Assembly (NCBI GenBank): GCA_049115955.1
Contig: JAGDZJ010000007.1
Location: 1 to 64,000, forward strand
Direction of reading: 5' to 3'
DNA from: Salinispirillum sp049115955
GTDB taxonomy: Bacteria > Pseudomonadota > Gammaproteobacteria > Pseudomonadales > Natronospirillaceae
Length of the DNA: 64,000 bases
Part shown: in pieces, positions 8,683 through 17,512 of the stretch
Layout of the letters: each line of letters opens with the position of its first letter
How positions within the stretch are numbered: the stretch's first letter is position 1
The notes under the pieces: model-generated
Told to the model about the DNA's origin: nothing
What the model saw: the letters and a program-made list of their open reading frames with translations, nothing else
The model's database searches: none
Position numbers and translations under genes: made by a program

Positions 8683-8825
8683 GAATTGGGTTGTGCCTCC
8701 GGCGCTCCACGGCAGGCCGAAAGGGACCGAAAATAATGCTTAGGCATTATTCCCGCCCTGCGGGCGCCTAGCGGCGGTCTTAATTGCTGTCGCAATTGAT
8801 CGCGCCTTGAGGCACAACCCAATTC
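8683..8825. repeat. Structured intergenic repeat, subfamily B, copy 2
   Basis: A perfect 17-bp inverted repeat (8683-8699 with 8809-8825) encloses GCGCTCCACGGCAGGCC (8703-8719) and three hairpins: 8732-8751 (AATAATGC arms), 8754-8766 (CGCCC arms) and 8782-8797 (AATTGC arms). It sits alone in the 434-base gap between hom and the rplS terminator. An 80-codon minus frame across it (8580-8822) has no coding character. The rest of the gap (8544-8682 and 8826-8930) shows no gene. Confidence 0.75.
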
Positions 8826-8930
8826 CCCAGCCCGCCGATCAGCAAACTAGGAATACCCCCGAAAGTCCGAATCATGCCGACCACACGGGATAATGCATAC
8901 CCCGAGAGCCCGAAGAGGCTACTTGCCCAT

Positions 8931-8957
8931 AAAAAAAGGCGACCGAAGTCGCCTTTT
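8931..8957 (-). terminator. Terminator of the rpsP-rimM-trmD-rplS operon
   Basis: On minus, GGCGAC-TTCG-GTCGCC with flanking A/T pairs runs into seven T (8931-8937). The UUCG loop is extra-stable. It lies 20 bases beyond the rplS stop. Confidence 0.95.
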
Positions 8958-8977
8958 GAGGAAAGAGGATTAATGAA

Positions 8978-9334
8978 TTAACCCAACTTTTCCTTGATGC
9001 GCGCGCTCTTACCAGAACGCTCACGCAGATAGTACAGCTTCGCTTTACGCACATCACCGCGACGAATAACCTGGATGCTATCAACAACCGGGCTGTAAGT
9101 CTGGAATGAACGCTCAACGCCAACACCGTGAGAGATTTTACGAACGGTGAAAGCAGAGTTCAGGCCGCGATTACGCTTGCCAATAACTACACCTTCATAC
9201 GCCTGCAAACGCTCACGCGTGCCTTCAACTACTTTTACCTGTACGACAACGGTATCACCCGTGCCGAAAGCGGGAATTTCTTTACTCATCTGTTCAGCTT
9301 CGATCTGCTGAATGATCAAATTTTTGTTGCTCAT
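8978..9334 (-). CDS. rplS: 50S ribosomal protein L19
   Basis: Large-subunit protein at the 30S-50S interface. The length of 118 residues is typical. Recognisable segments are FGTGDTVVVQVKVVEGTRER, YEGVVIGKRNRGLNSAFTVR and GVGVERSFQTYSP, with the usual end KSARIKEKL. It is last in the conserved rpsP-rimM-trmD-rplS operon, 12 bases after trmD, and is followed by a strong terminator. Confidence 0.98.
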   Translation of the reverse strand: MSNKNLIIQQIEAEQMSKEIPAFGTGDTVVVQVKVVEGTRERLQAYEGVVIGKRNRGLNSAFTVRKISHGVGVERSFQTYSPVVDSIQVIRRGDVRKAKLYYLRERSGKSARIKEKLG

Positions 9335-9346
9335 CTTTAATGGCTC

Positions 9347-10105
9347 CTATGGCTTGGTGACGTTCTCGGCGTGTTCACGCTGGAACTCACCCAACAAGGT
9401 TGTTTCTTCCGGAGTTAAAGGTCTGGCCTCTAACAAGTCCGGACGTTTTAACCAAGTTCTACCGAGCGCTTCTTTGAGTCGCCAGCGTCGAATCAACTCG
9501 TGATTCCCACTCAACAACACCTCCGGCACTCGAATTCCATCGATCTCTTCAGGACGCGTAAAATGAGGGCAGTCCAACAAACCCTGTGCAAAGGAATCTT
9601 CCACCGCTGACAACTCGTGCCCAAGAGCTCCGGGAACCAAACGGATCACCGAATCAATCATGGCCATGGCTGCCAGTTCGCCACCACTCAACACAAAGTC
9701 TCCCACCGACCACTCTTCGTCAACTTCAGACTGAATGATCCGTTCGTCGATCCCCTCATATCGGCCACAGACCAATATCAGCTTCTCGCGTTGTGCCAAC
9801 GATTCCACACCTGACTGAGTCAGTGGCCGGCCTTGAGGAGACAGATAGATGGTGGTAACACCCTCTCCTGCTGCCTGCTTAGCGGCCTGTATGGCATCGC
9901 GCAGTGGCTGGAATTTCATCAACATACCAGGGCCACCGCCAAAAGGTCGGTCGTCTACGGTACGATGTCGGTCCGTTGTGTAATCACGCGGGTCCCAGAA
10001 ATCCAGTGCTATCAGTTCTTTCTTAACCGCCCTGCCGGTTACACCGTGCTCGGTGATGGCGCGGAACATTTCGGGAAAAAGACTGACTATTCCTATCCAC
10101 TTCAT
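9347..10105 (-). CDS. trmD: tRNA (guanine-37-N1)-methyltransferase
   Basis: Methylates G37 next to the anticodon to prevent frameshifting, using S-adenosylmethionine. The 252 residues begin MKWIGIVSLFPEMFRAITEHGV. The trefoil-knot SAM site is visible at YLSPQGRPL, ILVCGRYEGIDER and EWSVGDFVLSGGE, with the catalytic aspartate in VGDFVLSGGE. The C-terminal domain contains the usual DCPHFTRPE. It starts 8 bases after rimM. Confidence 0.98.
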   Translation of the reverse strand: MKWIGIVSLFPEMFRAITEHGVTGRAVKKELIALDFWDPRDYTTDRHRTVDDRPFGGGPGMLMKFQPLRDAIQAAKQAAGEGVTTIYLSPQGRPLTQSGVESLAQREKLILVCGRYEGIDERIIQSEVDEEWSVGDFVLSGGELAAMAMIDSVIRLVPGALGHELSAVEDSFAQGLLDCPHFTRPEEIDGIRVPEVLLSGNHELIRRWRLKEALGRTWLKRPDLLEARPLTPEETTLLGEFQREHAENVTKP

Positions 10106-10113
10106 GGACCCGG

Positions 10114-10650
10114 TTAAAACTCCGGATCCCAGTCAACCGTGATCAACTCACGGTCAAGGTCTATCGACTTCACAACTTCATCCCAAATATAAGGAAGCAG
10201 TCGTTCTTGCTGGCTATCGTCTGGCCGTTCGCTATGAACCACCATGACGTCGTTGGCTTTGCCAGCGCTCATCATATGATGCACACGACCCAGATTCACC
10301 CCATCCACTGTTTCCACAGTGAGCCCTTCCAACTGCCACCAGTAATAATCGCCGTCTTCCAGCTCTGGTAACATGCCACGTTCAATTTTGATCTCGAACC
10401 CGGCTAAGGCTTCGGCGCCTTCACGATCATCCACACCTTGTATGTGAGCAATCATGCCTTTGCCATGGGATTTACCCCGATCTACATTCACCCAACGCTT
10501 TTCGCCATCTCGCTCAATAAACCAGCGCTCGTAATCGAGAATCTGATCCATTGGATCGGTATGAGAAAAGATCTTCACCCATCCGCGCACACCGTAAACC
10601 GATGTTATTTTGCCCAGAGTAATGAGGTCTGTTGGTTTATGTTGCATCAC
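10114..10650 (-). CDS. rimM: 16S rRNA processing protein RimM
   Basis: Assists maturation of the 30S head domain and binds S19. The 178 residues hold an N-terminal RimM barrel (ITLGKITSVYGVRGWVKIFS) and a C-terminal PRC barrel (DGDYYWWQLEGLTVE, then LLPYIWDEVVKSID). The start is GTG at 10650 or the adjacent ATG at 10647, and the sequence does not decide. It lies between rpsP and trmD. Confidence 0.97.
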   Translation of the reverse strand: MMQHKPTDLITLGKITSVYGVRGWVKIFSHTDPMDQILDYERWFIERDGEKRWVNVDRGKSHGKGMIAHIQGVDDREGAEALAGFEIKIERGMLPELEDGDYYWWQLEGLTVETVDGVNLGRVHHMMSAGKANDVMVVHSERPDDSQQERLLPYIWDEVVKSIDLDRELITVDWDPEF

Positions 10651-10674
10651 TTACTACGCCCCGCATTCAGCAGA

Positions 10675-10923
10675 TCATGCGGATTTTTTGAACTCTTTTA
10701 TGAGTTGACTAACACGCTCAGTCGGCTGAGCGCCTTTACCTACCCAATAGTCGACGCGATCTAGGGCGATGCGCAAGCGCTCTTCCTGGCCACGGGCGAT
10801 TGGGTTGAAGAAACCAATTTGCTCGATATGACGTCCATCACGTGGACGACGGCTATCTGCAACGGTCAAGTGGTAAAATGGGCGCTTTTTAGAACCGCCT
10901 CGTGCTAAACGTATAACTACCAT
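10675..10923 (-). CDS. rpsP: 30S ribosomal protein S16
   Basis: Small-subunit assembly protein of 82 residues, beginning MVVIRLARGGSKKRPFYHL and with the family segment DSRRPRDGRHIEQIGFFNP. It is the first gene of the operon, with AGGAGG just ahead of the ATG. Its leader has a 7-bp hairpin (10941-10947 with 10957-10963). The ffh gene that I expect upstream in related genomes is not present. Confidence 0.98.
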   Translation of the reverse strand: MVVIRLARGGSKKRPFYHLTVADSRRPRDGRHIEQIGFFNPIARGQEERLRIALDRVDYWVGKGAQPTERVSQLIKEFKKSA

Positions 10924-11005
10924 CGCGTCCTCCTATCAGGGGTAGGTTTTGAAATCACCTACCGTTCTAGCTGCCGGGGTTAAGATACCCGAACCCTAAA
11001 ACCGG

Positions 11006-11035
11006 ATTATAAAAACACTGCACATCCAATCATCA
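11006..11035 (-). promoter_or_regulatory. Probable promoter of the rpsP operon
   Basis: A perfect TATAAT (minus, 11006-11011) lies about 80 bases upstream of the rpsP ATG. The best -35 candidate, TTGATG, is 19 bases further up, which is longer than ideal, so only the -10 box is convincing. Confidence 0.45.
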
Positions 11036-11087
11036 AATGACGGGGTACAGCACGGGAGCGGCGATTATACGGTTTCAGCAGGGGAAA

Positions 11088-12629
11088 TCAAGACGCTGGA
11101 GCAGCACTGTGCTTTTGAGTGGGCTCGGGGGTGTAGGCAGCGAGGAATTTGATCAACTCATTTAATGGCATCGGCCGCGCGAGCATATAGCCCTGCAACT
11201 CATGACAAGCATGATCAAGCAAAAAGGTAGCCTGCTGCTCTGTTTCTACTCCTTCTGCTACCACCCGCAAGCCCAACGCATTGGCCATGGCAATAATAGT
11301 TCGCACGATCATCTTGTCGCTGTTGTTATCAGGAATATCACTGATAAAGGACTGATCAATTTTCAACTCTTGCACGGGCAAGCTGCGTAACATGCTTAAC
11401 GACGAATAGCCGGTACCAAAGTCATCCACGGAAAGCTGAAACCCCAGTTCGCGCAGCCCTTGCAGACAAGCTAACGAACTTTCCAAGTTGTCCATCACAG
11501 AGGTTTCTGTAATCTCCAACTGGACCCATTCAGGGCGCACCCCATACTCTGCAAACAAGCCGGCAAAACGGCTTACCGATGACTCCCCCACTACGTCGCT
11601 CGTCGAAAGGTTCAACGACACCCTAGGTATCAAACCTCCCAGCAGCTCCGACCCCATCAACTCTTGCGCCGCTCGACGGCAAACAAATTGCGTGACCTCA
11701 CCGATGATGCCCTGCTGCTCAGCCAGTGGGATAAACACATCCGGCCCCACCGTTTGCCCATCATCTCTACGCCAGCGCACCAACACTTCCACACCTGACA
11801 GACGACGCGTCCGAGCATGAAATTGTGGTTGATAAACCACACTCAGTTTGTCGGCGGCCAAAGCTTCTTTGAAATCCAGCATGAGTTGCAGTCTTGAATG
11901 CACATCATCGCCATAGTCTTGATTGTACAGACGAAATTGACCCGCGCCCGATTGTTTAGCTTCATCAAGTGCCAGAGCAGCGGCCGCCATAAGAGACTTA
12001 CTGTTTAAGCCATCAATGGGAAAATGTGCGGCACCGACACTGGCGCTTAATCCGAGCGCTGGGTGGTCCGGTAAGCGTATACGCCTGATAGCAGAAACCA
12101 ACTCGGCAATAAGTGGCACCAACTCAGTTTCCCAATTGACATCGCGCAGTGAAACCGAAAACTCGTCGCCGGCGATGCGACCAATCACCGCTCGGGTTTC
12201 AAATTGCTCACGCAGGGTCTCAGCCATATGCCGCAAAACGTCATCGCCGACGGCATGCCCCGAGGAATTATTGATTTGCCGAAAACCATCCAGATTGATG
12301 TGCAATAAAGCGAGGTGTTCGCCGCCTTGAACGGCAAGTTTCAGCTCATTGTCGAGTTCACGCCGAAACATGTGACGATTAAGCAGTTGCGTTAATGTAT
12401 CCCGCTCCGAAAGCGACCGCTCGCGCAACAAGGCTTGTTTAGCCAGCCAAAAGAAAAATACGCCGGTGACCAAGACAAAAAACCATCCCTTGTACGTTTG
12501 CAGCCGCGACAATGCATCTGCGTTATCGACCACCCGCTCCAGCGCCTGATCAGAGAATAAGATCCAAAGCACACCGAAGAAAATGTAAACCAGAGCCAAA
12601 CGAAACGCGGCGTAGGATGCAGACTGCAT
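11088..12629 (-). CDS. Membrane-anchored GGDEF-EAL cyclic-di-GMP protein
   Basis: About 513 residues. Two hydrophobic segments (about 8-27 and 47-65) anchor it to the inner membrane with a short loop between. The GGDEF domain (about 75-235) has AGDEF where active cyclases have GG[DE]EF, so synthase activity is doubtful. The EAL domain (about 250-495) keeps the catalytic set: E in VEVLVRW, N in SLNLS, E in LEITET, DDFGTGYSS, K in LKIDQSF, E in AEGVET and Q in LQGYMLARP. It is therefore likely a c-di-GMP phosphodiesterase. No sensory PAS or GAF domain is seen. I start it at ATG 12629. The longer frame to 12707 begins inside the gltX terminator. It stands alone after gltX. Confidence 0.88.
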   Translation of the reverse strand: MQSASYAAFRLALVYIFFGVLWILFSDQALERVVDNADALSRLQTYKGWFFVLVTGVFFFWLAKQALLRERSLSERDTLTQLLNRHMFRRELDNELKLAVQGGEHLALLHINLDGFRQINNSSGHAVGDDVLRHMAETLREQFETRAVIGRIAGDEFSVSLRDVNWETELVPLIAELVSAIRRIRLPDHPALGLSASVGAAHFPIDGLNSKSLMAAAALALDEAKQSGAGQFRLYNQDYGDDVHSRLQLMLDFKEALAADKLSVVYQPQFHARTRRLSGVEVLVRWRRDDGQTVGPDVFIPLAEQQGIIGEVTQFVCRRAAQELMGSELLGGLIPRVSLNLSTSDVVGESSVSRFAGLFAEYGVRPEWVQLEITETSVMDNLESSLACLQGLRELGFQLSVDDFGTGYSSLSMLRSLPVQELKIDQSFISDIPDNNSDKMIVRTIIAMANALGLRVVAEGVETEQQATFLLDHACHELQGYMLARPMPLNELIKFLAAYTPEPTQKHSAAPAS

Positions 12630-12707
12630 AATGACCCATGTGTTAGAAGAAATTTCCCTATGCTTACAAGGTAGCAAACAATACGAACACAGGCATACCT
12701 TAGACAT

Positions 12708-12745
12708 AAAAAAACCTCCGTGCCGAGTGGCGACGGAGGTTTTTT
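12708..12745 (-). terminator. Terminator after gltX
   Basis: ACCTCCGT and ACGGAGGT arms with an inner GCC/GGC extension and A/T runs on both sides give a strong intrinsic terminator 13 bases beyond the gltX stop. Its symmetric flanks would work in both directions. Confidence 0.92.
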
Positions 12746-12758
12746 CTATCCGTTTCTA

Positions 12759-14255
12759 TCAGTCCATGAACTGGCCGATTGCGGCGAATTCGTCTTCCAA
12801 CACTTTCAGCTCTTTCTTGCTGTAGGCTTCAAATAACGACAGCGCATGACGTAACCGTGCGCGAACCATGTCAGGGCCAAGAATCACCATGGCGTCGAGC
12901 ACAGACACGGAGCGCGGCGACCCTGTGATGGCAACAAAGAACGGGAACAATACATCCTTCAGCTTAACGCCCAGATGCTCACCAATGCCTTTTACATCGG
13001 CCATAATGTGCTCTTTGTCCCAATGGCGCTCGGTTTCAAGCTTCCACAGGCTGAGCTGCAGTATCTTACGCGTCAGCTCTGAGTCGATCTTCTTGTGCTC
13101 GAAGTCAGCGGCCGTAATGGTTGGCATACCGGCGAAGAAGAATGACGCCAAAGGCGCGACATCACTCAGGCGCTCAACACGTTCACGCACCAGAGGCAGG
13201 AACTGCATGATGTAGTCTTGGTTATAAGCCCACTCCATCAAGCGTTGAGCAAACTGCTCATCACTCAGGCTCTCACGCAGATAGCGCCCGTTCAGCCAGT
13301 CGAGTTTTTCGGTATCAAACACCGGACCACCCAAGGACACGCGGCTGATGTCAAAGTTCTTGATCATCTCGTCGAGGGTGAACTTCTCTTCACCGTCCGG
13401 CATGGTCCAGCCCATCATGCCCAAATAGTTCAGCAGTGCTTCGGGCAAAATACCGAGACGACGGTAATAGTCGATTGACGTCGGGTTCTTGCGCTTAGAC
13501 AATTTAGACTTATCGGCGTTACGCAGCAATGGCATGTGGAAGAACTGCGGCGCTTCCCAGCCAAAGTATTGGTACAACAAAATGTGTTTCGGCGTTGAGG
13601 AAATCCATTCTTCACCACGAATGACGTGGGTGATTTCCATCAAGTGGTCGTCCACCACGTTCGCCAAGTGATAGCTTGGCAGTCCGTCTGACTTCAGCAA
13701 CACCTGCATGTCGACCTGTTTCCATTCGATCTCGATGGGGTCACGCAGCATATCGCGCACTTCGCAGGTGCCTTCGCGCGGTACGTCCATACGGACCACC
13801 GATTTTTCGCCAGCCGCATGGCGCTCGGCCACTTGGTCTTTAGTCAAACCCTTGCAGCGTCCATCGTAACCCGGTGGCTGACCGTTCAGGCGCTGTTCGC
13901 GGCGCATGGCATCCAATCGTTCAGAAGTACAGAAACAATGGAAAGCATGCCCTTCGTCCACCAACTGATCGGCGTACTTGCGATAGATTTCCGACCGATC
14001 ACTCTGGCGATACGGGCCGTGTGGGCCACCTTTGTCCGGACCTTCGTCCCAGCTCAAACCCATCCAGTTCAGGGCGTTCAATATCGCCTGTTCTGATTCT
14101 GGCGTGCTGCGTTGCTGATCGGTGTCTTCGATGCGCAAGATGAACTCGCCGCCTTGGCTTTTCGCAAAGGCACGATTGAACAGCGCAATGTAAGCGGTGC
14201 CGACATGGGGGTCACCGGTGGGTGACGGCGCGACGCGGGTGCGGACTTTAGCCAT
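12759..14255 (-). CDS. gltX: Glutamyl-tRNA synthetase
   Basis: Charges tRNA-Glu. It is a class I enzyme of 498 residues. The HIGH-type motif lies in RVAPSPTGDPHVGTAYIALF, and the KMSKS-type motif is KLSKRKNPTS near residue 250. GWTMPDGEEKFTLDEM and the C-terminal helical anticodon-binding domain follow. The ATG at 14255 is the only sensible start. It is flanked by a terminator and appears to be monocistronic. Confidence 0.97.
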   Translation of the reverse strand: MAKVRTRVAPSPTGDPHVGTAYIALFNRAFAKSQGGEFILRIEDTDQQRSTPESEQAILNALNWMGLSWDEGPDKGGPHGPYRQSDRSEIYRKYADQLVDEGHAFHCFCTSERLDAMRREQRLNGQPPGYDGRCKGLTKDQVAERHAAGEKSVVRMDVPREGTCEVRDMLRDPIEIEWKQVDMQVLLKSDGLPSYHLANVVDDHLMEITHVIRGEEWISSTPKHILLYQYFGWEAPQFFHMPLLRNADKSKLSKRKNPTSIDYYRRLGILPEALLNYLGMMGWTMPDGEEKFTLDEMIKNFDISRVSLGGPVFDTEKLDWLNGRYLRESLSDEQFAQRLMEWAYNQDYIMQFLPLVRERVERLSDVAPLASFFFAGMPTITAADFEHKKIDSELTRKILQLSLWKLETERHWDKEHIMADVKGIGEHLGVKLKDVLFPFFVAITGSPRSVSVLDAMVILGPDMVRARLRHALSLFEAYSKKELKVLEDEFAAIGQFMD

Positions 14256-14364
14256 GAATCCTCTTTACTCCGATCAGGTTGAGCAACCACTGCCGCAAAG
14301 GCAATGGTTACGAGTGTAATTTAAGACCGGGCATTATAAGGAAGGCGCAACGTTAAAGCGAGGG

Positions 14365-15792
14365 CTACGCGGTATACAACACCACTGCCTGCTCGCCCAA
14401 CAAAACCTGCTCAGCAGCGGATTCAGGAACCACGCCAGATAACAAGGTACGACTGAGTGGCTGATCAGTTCGGTTGTAAACTACCCAAGCCTGCTGATCG
14501 TCCAACACGCGAGTCGCCACCAACACATCGTCATTCAATGCGGACAAAGCAGCGCGGCCATGGCGCAGAATCGGCCACTGATGACGGGCCTGACACAGTT
14601 GCGTGAGCTGCGCCTGCATGGCGGTATCGATTTGCTCGGGCTGGTGCCATGGGAAGGCTTCGCGACAGTCGGGATCCGTCCCGCCACTCATGCCGACTTC
14701 TGTACCGTAGTAAATGCACGGCGCACCTGGCATGGTCAAAATGAAGGCCAAAGCCTGCATCAGCGCTTGTTTGTTGTCCTGTACTAACCAGAGCGCACGA
14801 GGCATGTCGTGACTGTCGAGCATATTGAGTTGCACTTGGGTCACCGACCAGTCGTACCACTCCAACACCGCCGATGCCCGTTTTGCCATGGAGGAAGCCG
14901 TTTCCGGGGTGTAATCCAAATGGTTCTGTTTGTAATCAAGACGCAACGAGTCAGCGCCAAAAAATGACAGTGCGGCAGTGCCGAGCGGGTAATTCATGAC
15001 GGCGTCGTACTGGTCACCTTGCAACCAATGATCGGCTTTGTCCCAAATCTCGCCGACAATGTAGGCTTCAGGGTTGATTGCTTTAACGCGCTTTCGAAAC
15101 TCACGCCAGAAGCTATCGTCTTCAATCTCGTGTGGCACATCGAGCCGCCAGCCATCTATGCCCTGCCGGATCCAGTATTCAGCTACTTCGAACAGATAGG
15201 CGCGCACGCCAGGATTGTCGGTATTGAACTTCGGCAAGGCGGGTAAATTCCACCAACCATGATAATTGAGCTCCTCTTCGCCGTGGCGCGGATAAGGGTT
15301 AAGCGGCCAGTCTTTGATATGGAACCAATCGACGTAGGGTGAATCCGGCCCGTTTTCCAAAATGTGATGAAAGGCCCAGAAACCGCGACTGGCGTGGTTG
15401 AACACACCGTCCAACACCACTTTGATGTCGCGCTGATGGGCTTCTTTCAGCAGTTCTTGGAACGCTTCATCACCGCCTAAAAGCGGGTCCACCTGAAAGT
15501 AGTCGAAGGTATGATAACGATGATTACTGGCTGAGCTGAAAATGGGGTTGAGGTACAGCGCATTGATGCCCAGTGCTTTCAGGTAGTCGAGCTGATCGAT
15601 GATGCCGTAGAGGTCACCGCCCTGGTACCCTTGTTCAGACGCCGGAGTGCCCCAAGGCTTGAATTGAATGCCGGGCGGTGTTGGTGCTCGCTCACTGCGG
15701 GCAAAACGATCCGGGAATATCTGATAAAAGATGGCGTCTTTTACCCATTCTGGCGTGGTGATTGAATCGGCTGCGTGCGGTGTCTTAGGCAT
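14365..15792 (-). CDS. GH13 alpha-amylase family enzyme, neopullulanase/cyclodextrinase-like
   Basis: Cytoplasmic glycoside hydrolase of 475 residues acting on alpha-1,4 glucans or maltodextrins. There is no signal peptide. The four conserved GH13 regions are visible: DGVFNHAS (region I), GWRLDVPHEI with the nucleophile aspartate (II), YIVGEIWD with the acid/base glutamate (III) and LDSHDMPR (IV). The order KDAIFYQIFPDRF then GGDLYGIIDQLDYLKALGINA resembles neopullulanase and maltogenic amylase, but the N-terminal starch-binding domain of those enzymes is absent. ATG at 15792 follows GGGGAGGATGAA, an excellent ribosome site. It is 103 bases downstream of the REC-GGDEF gene. The substrate is not decidable from sequence. 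Confidence 0.88.
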   Translation of the reverse strand: MPKTPHAADSITTPEWVKDAIFYQIFPDRFARSERAPTPPGIQFKPWGTPASEQGYQGGDLYGIIDQLDYLKALGINALYLNPIFSSASNHRYHTFDYFQVDPLLGGDEAFQELLKEAHQRDIKVVLDGVFNHASRGFWAFHHILENGPDSPYVDWFHIKDWPLNPYPRHGEEELNYHGWWNLPALPKFNTDNPGVRAYLFEVAEYWIRQGIDGWRLDVPHEIEDDSFWREFRKRVKAINPEAYIVGEIWDKADHWLQGDQYDAVMNYPLGTAALSFFGADSLRLDYKQNHLDYTPETASSMAKRASAVLEWYDWSVTQVQLNMLDSHDMPRALWLVQDNKQALMQALAFILTMPGAPCIYYGTEVGMSGGTDPDCREAFPWHQPEQIDTAMQAQLTQLCQARHQWPILRHGRAALSALNDDVLVATRVLDDQQAWVVYNRTDQPLSRTLLSGVVPESAAEQVLLGEQAVVLYTA

Positions 15793-15895
15793 TTCATCCT
15801 CCCCTCTTTTAACCCGGAGTCTGCCAGCGGCAAGCGCACAAAAGGAGTTGGAATGCGGAAGGGGTTGGACTTGGACGCCTAACACCAACGAAAAA

Positions 15896-17512
15896 CTAGC
15901 CGGCCAGTTCGATGCGCGACCGTCCGTTTTCTTTCGCCTCATATAAGGCACCGTCCGCGCGCACGGACAATTCAGACACCGACTCGCCATGGCGCCACTG
16001 AGCAATGCCCACACTGAAGCTGCAGTTAATATCGCCCTCTCCCACCGGGTGCCGAACTTCCAAAAAAGCTTGCAGCATATCCTGCATCACGGTAACCGCA
16101 TCGCCACCCGGTGTTTCCGGCATGATAACCACAAACTCTTCACCGCCGTAACGCCCGATGACGTCGGTTTTCCGCAACCGTTGACGCAACAGCAGCGACA
16201 AGTTTTTCAGCACTCGGTCCCCCACCGGGTGACCATAGGTATCGTTCACCGTTTTGAATTTATCCAAGTCAATCATCGCAAAGGAAATAGGCATTTTCTG
16301 CCGTTCGGCCTTCTGCACCTCAACCTGCAAACGTTGCAGTATATGACTGTGATCATAAAGTCCGGTCAGGCTGTCGCGCTCCATCCATTTGCGAATGGTT
16401 CTATTGCGCTTGCAGCGATGCTGTACGGTGGCCACAAGGATTTCCGGGCGTACCGGCTTGGTCAGAAAATCGTCGCCACCTTCGGCTAGCGCGGCCATTT
16501 GCTTTGCGACGTCTTCTTCAGCCGACAAAAATATGATGGGCAGGCGATCGTATTGCGGCTGCTGGCGCAATACCGTAGCCAATTCAACACCGTTGCATTG
16601 CGGCATGTACATGTCCATCAGGATCATGTCCGGGCGGAACTCATCGATGCTCTCAAACAACGTCAAAGGGTCCAGAACAGACTGCGTAATGATCCCGACT
16701 GCATTCAACGTTTGCGCGGCATGCATTGACTGAGTTTTGGAGTCATCCACGATCAATACACGATACGGTTCTGGCACCATGGTGTGCGCATCCCGCTCCA
16801 AGCGCTCGACGACACGCATTAGAGAAAGATCGTTGTTGATAAAGCCTTTACCACCGACACGCATGGACAGTAGACGTTGCGATATAGAGGGCTCATCTTG
16901 ATGATAGAAAATAATGGGGATCTTATGCGCTTGGTCGTGCTGTAACTCACGAATTAAATTAAAGCCGCCGTCTGTGCCATGAAAGTTCATATCGATCAAA
17001 ATTGCTAGAGGGCGGCGATAAGCGCGGGCTTTCTGCAGACTTTCAGGGTCGGGTGTCAATTCTGCCTGAATCCCAAAGGATAAAAGCTGTTGCACGATGG
17101 TTTGCGCCATCTCCTCTTGTTCAATGGCCACATAAACATCTTGCCGAATAAACGCGGCCTTTCCGGGAGCTTTGTTATCACCGTGCCGTGCCGCCAACTG
17201 AGTTAATTGGCTGATGTGGTCTGCCAACTCGGCAATCACACCACTTTGCGGTGCTCGATGCGCTGAGCAATCATCAACTAAAGCACGAATAGACGCCGCT
17301 ACTTCAGCAATGTCTGACTGGTCATAACGCTGCGCCGATTTTTCCAAGCGCAGCAAGCGACTGCTGAAGGCTGAAAACCATTCTTCCTGCCATTGCTGTG
17401 TACGTAAACCATACCATTGATCGACCAAACCACGCGCATCACTGATCACTCGTCGACCAAAATGCCGCTGCAACTCTTTAACGGTTTCTTTGTCATGGCG
17501 TGACTCTGTCAT
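15896..17512 (-). CDS. Two-receiver response regulator with active-type GGDEF domain
   Basis: 538 residues in a PleD-like layout: a helical N-terminal region (1-120), a degenerate receiver (about 125-240, LAILIDMNFHGTDGG), a canonical receiver (about 250-365, VLIVDDSKT, phospho-acceptor aspartate in LMDMYMPQCNG, K in FLTKPVR), then a GGDEF domain (about 380-535) with intact GGEEF and the inhibitory-site motif RKTD five residues before it. Phosphorylation is expected to drive c-di-GMP synthesis. Its ATG overlaps the transglutaminase stop (ATGA, 17509-17512), so translation is coupled. No cognate histidine kinase is adjacent. The overlap with a MoxR/DUF58/transglutaminase operon is the notable context. 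Confidence 0.92.
   Translation of the reverse strand: MTESRHDKETVKELQRHFGRRVISDARGLVDQWYGLRTQQWQEEWFSAFSSRLLRLEKSAQRYDQSDIAEVAASIRALVDDCSAHRAPQSGVIAELADHISQLTQLAARHGDNKAPGKAAFIRQDVYVAIEQEEMAQTIVQQLLSFGIQAELTPDPESLQKARAYRRPLAILIDMNFHGTDGGFNLIRELQHDQAHKIPIIFYHQDEPSISQRLLSMRVGGKGFINNDLSLMRVVERLERDAHTMVPEPYRVLIVDDSKTQSMHAAQTLNAVGIITQSVLDPLTLFESIDEFRPDMILMDMYMPQCNGVELATVLRQQPQYDRLPIIFLSAEEDVAKQMAALAEGGDDFLTKPVRPEILVATVQHRCKRNRTIRKWMERDSLTGLYDHSHILQRLQVEVQKAERQKMPISFAMIDLDKFKTVNDTYGHPVGDRVLKNLSLLLRQRLRKTDVIGRYGGEEFVVIMPETPGGDAVTVMQDMLQAFLEVRHPVGEGDINCSFSVGIAQWRHGESVSELSVRADGALYEAKENGRSRIELAG

Noticed and set aside
8580..8822. 80-codon minus frame as a gene
   Set aside because: It lies wholly across the palindromic B element, so its composition is explained by the repeat.
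12630..12707. Extended start of the GGDEF-EAL gene
   Set aside because: The first codons run out of the gltX terminator with no ribosome site, and the predicted membrane helix begins just after ATG 12629.
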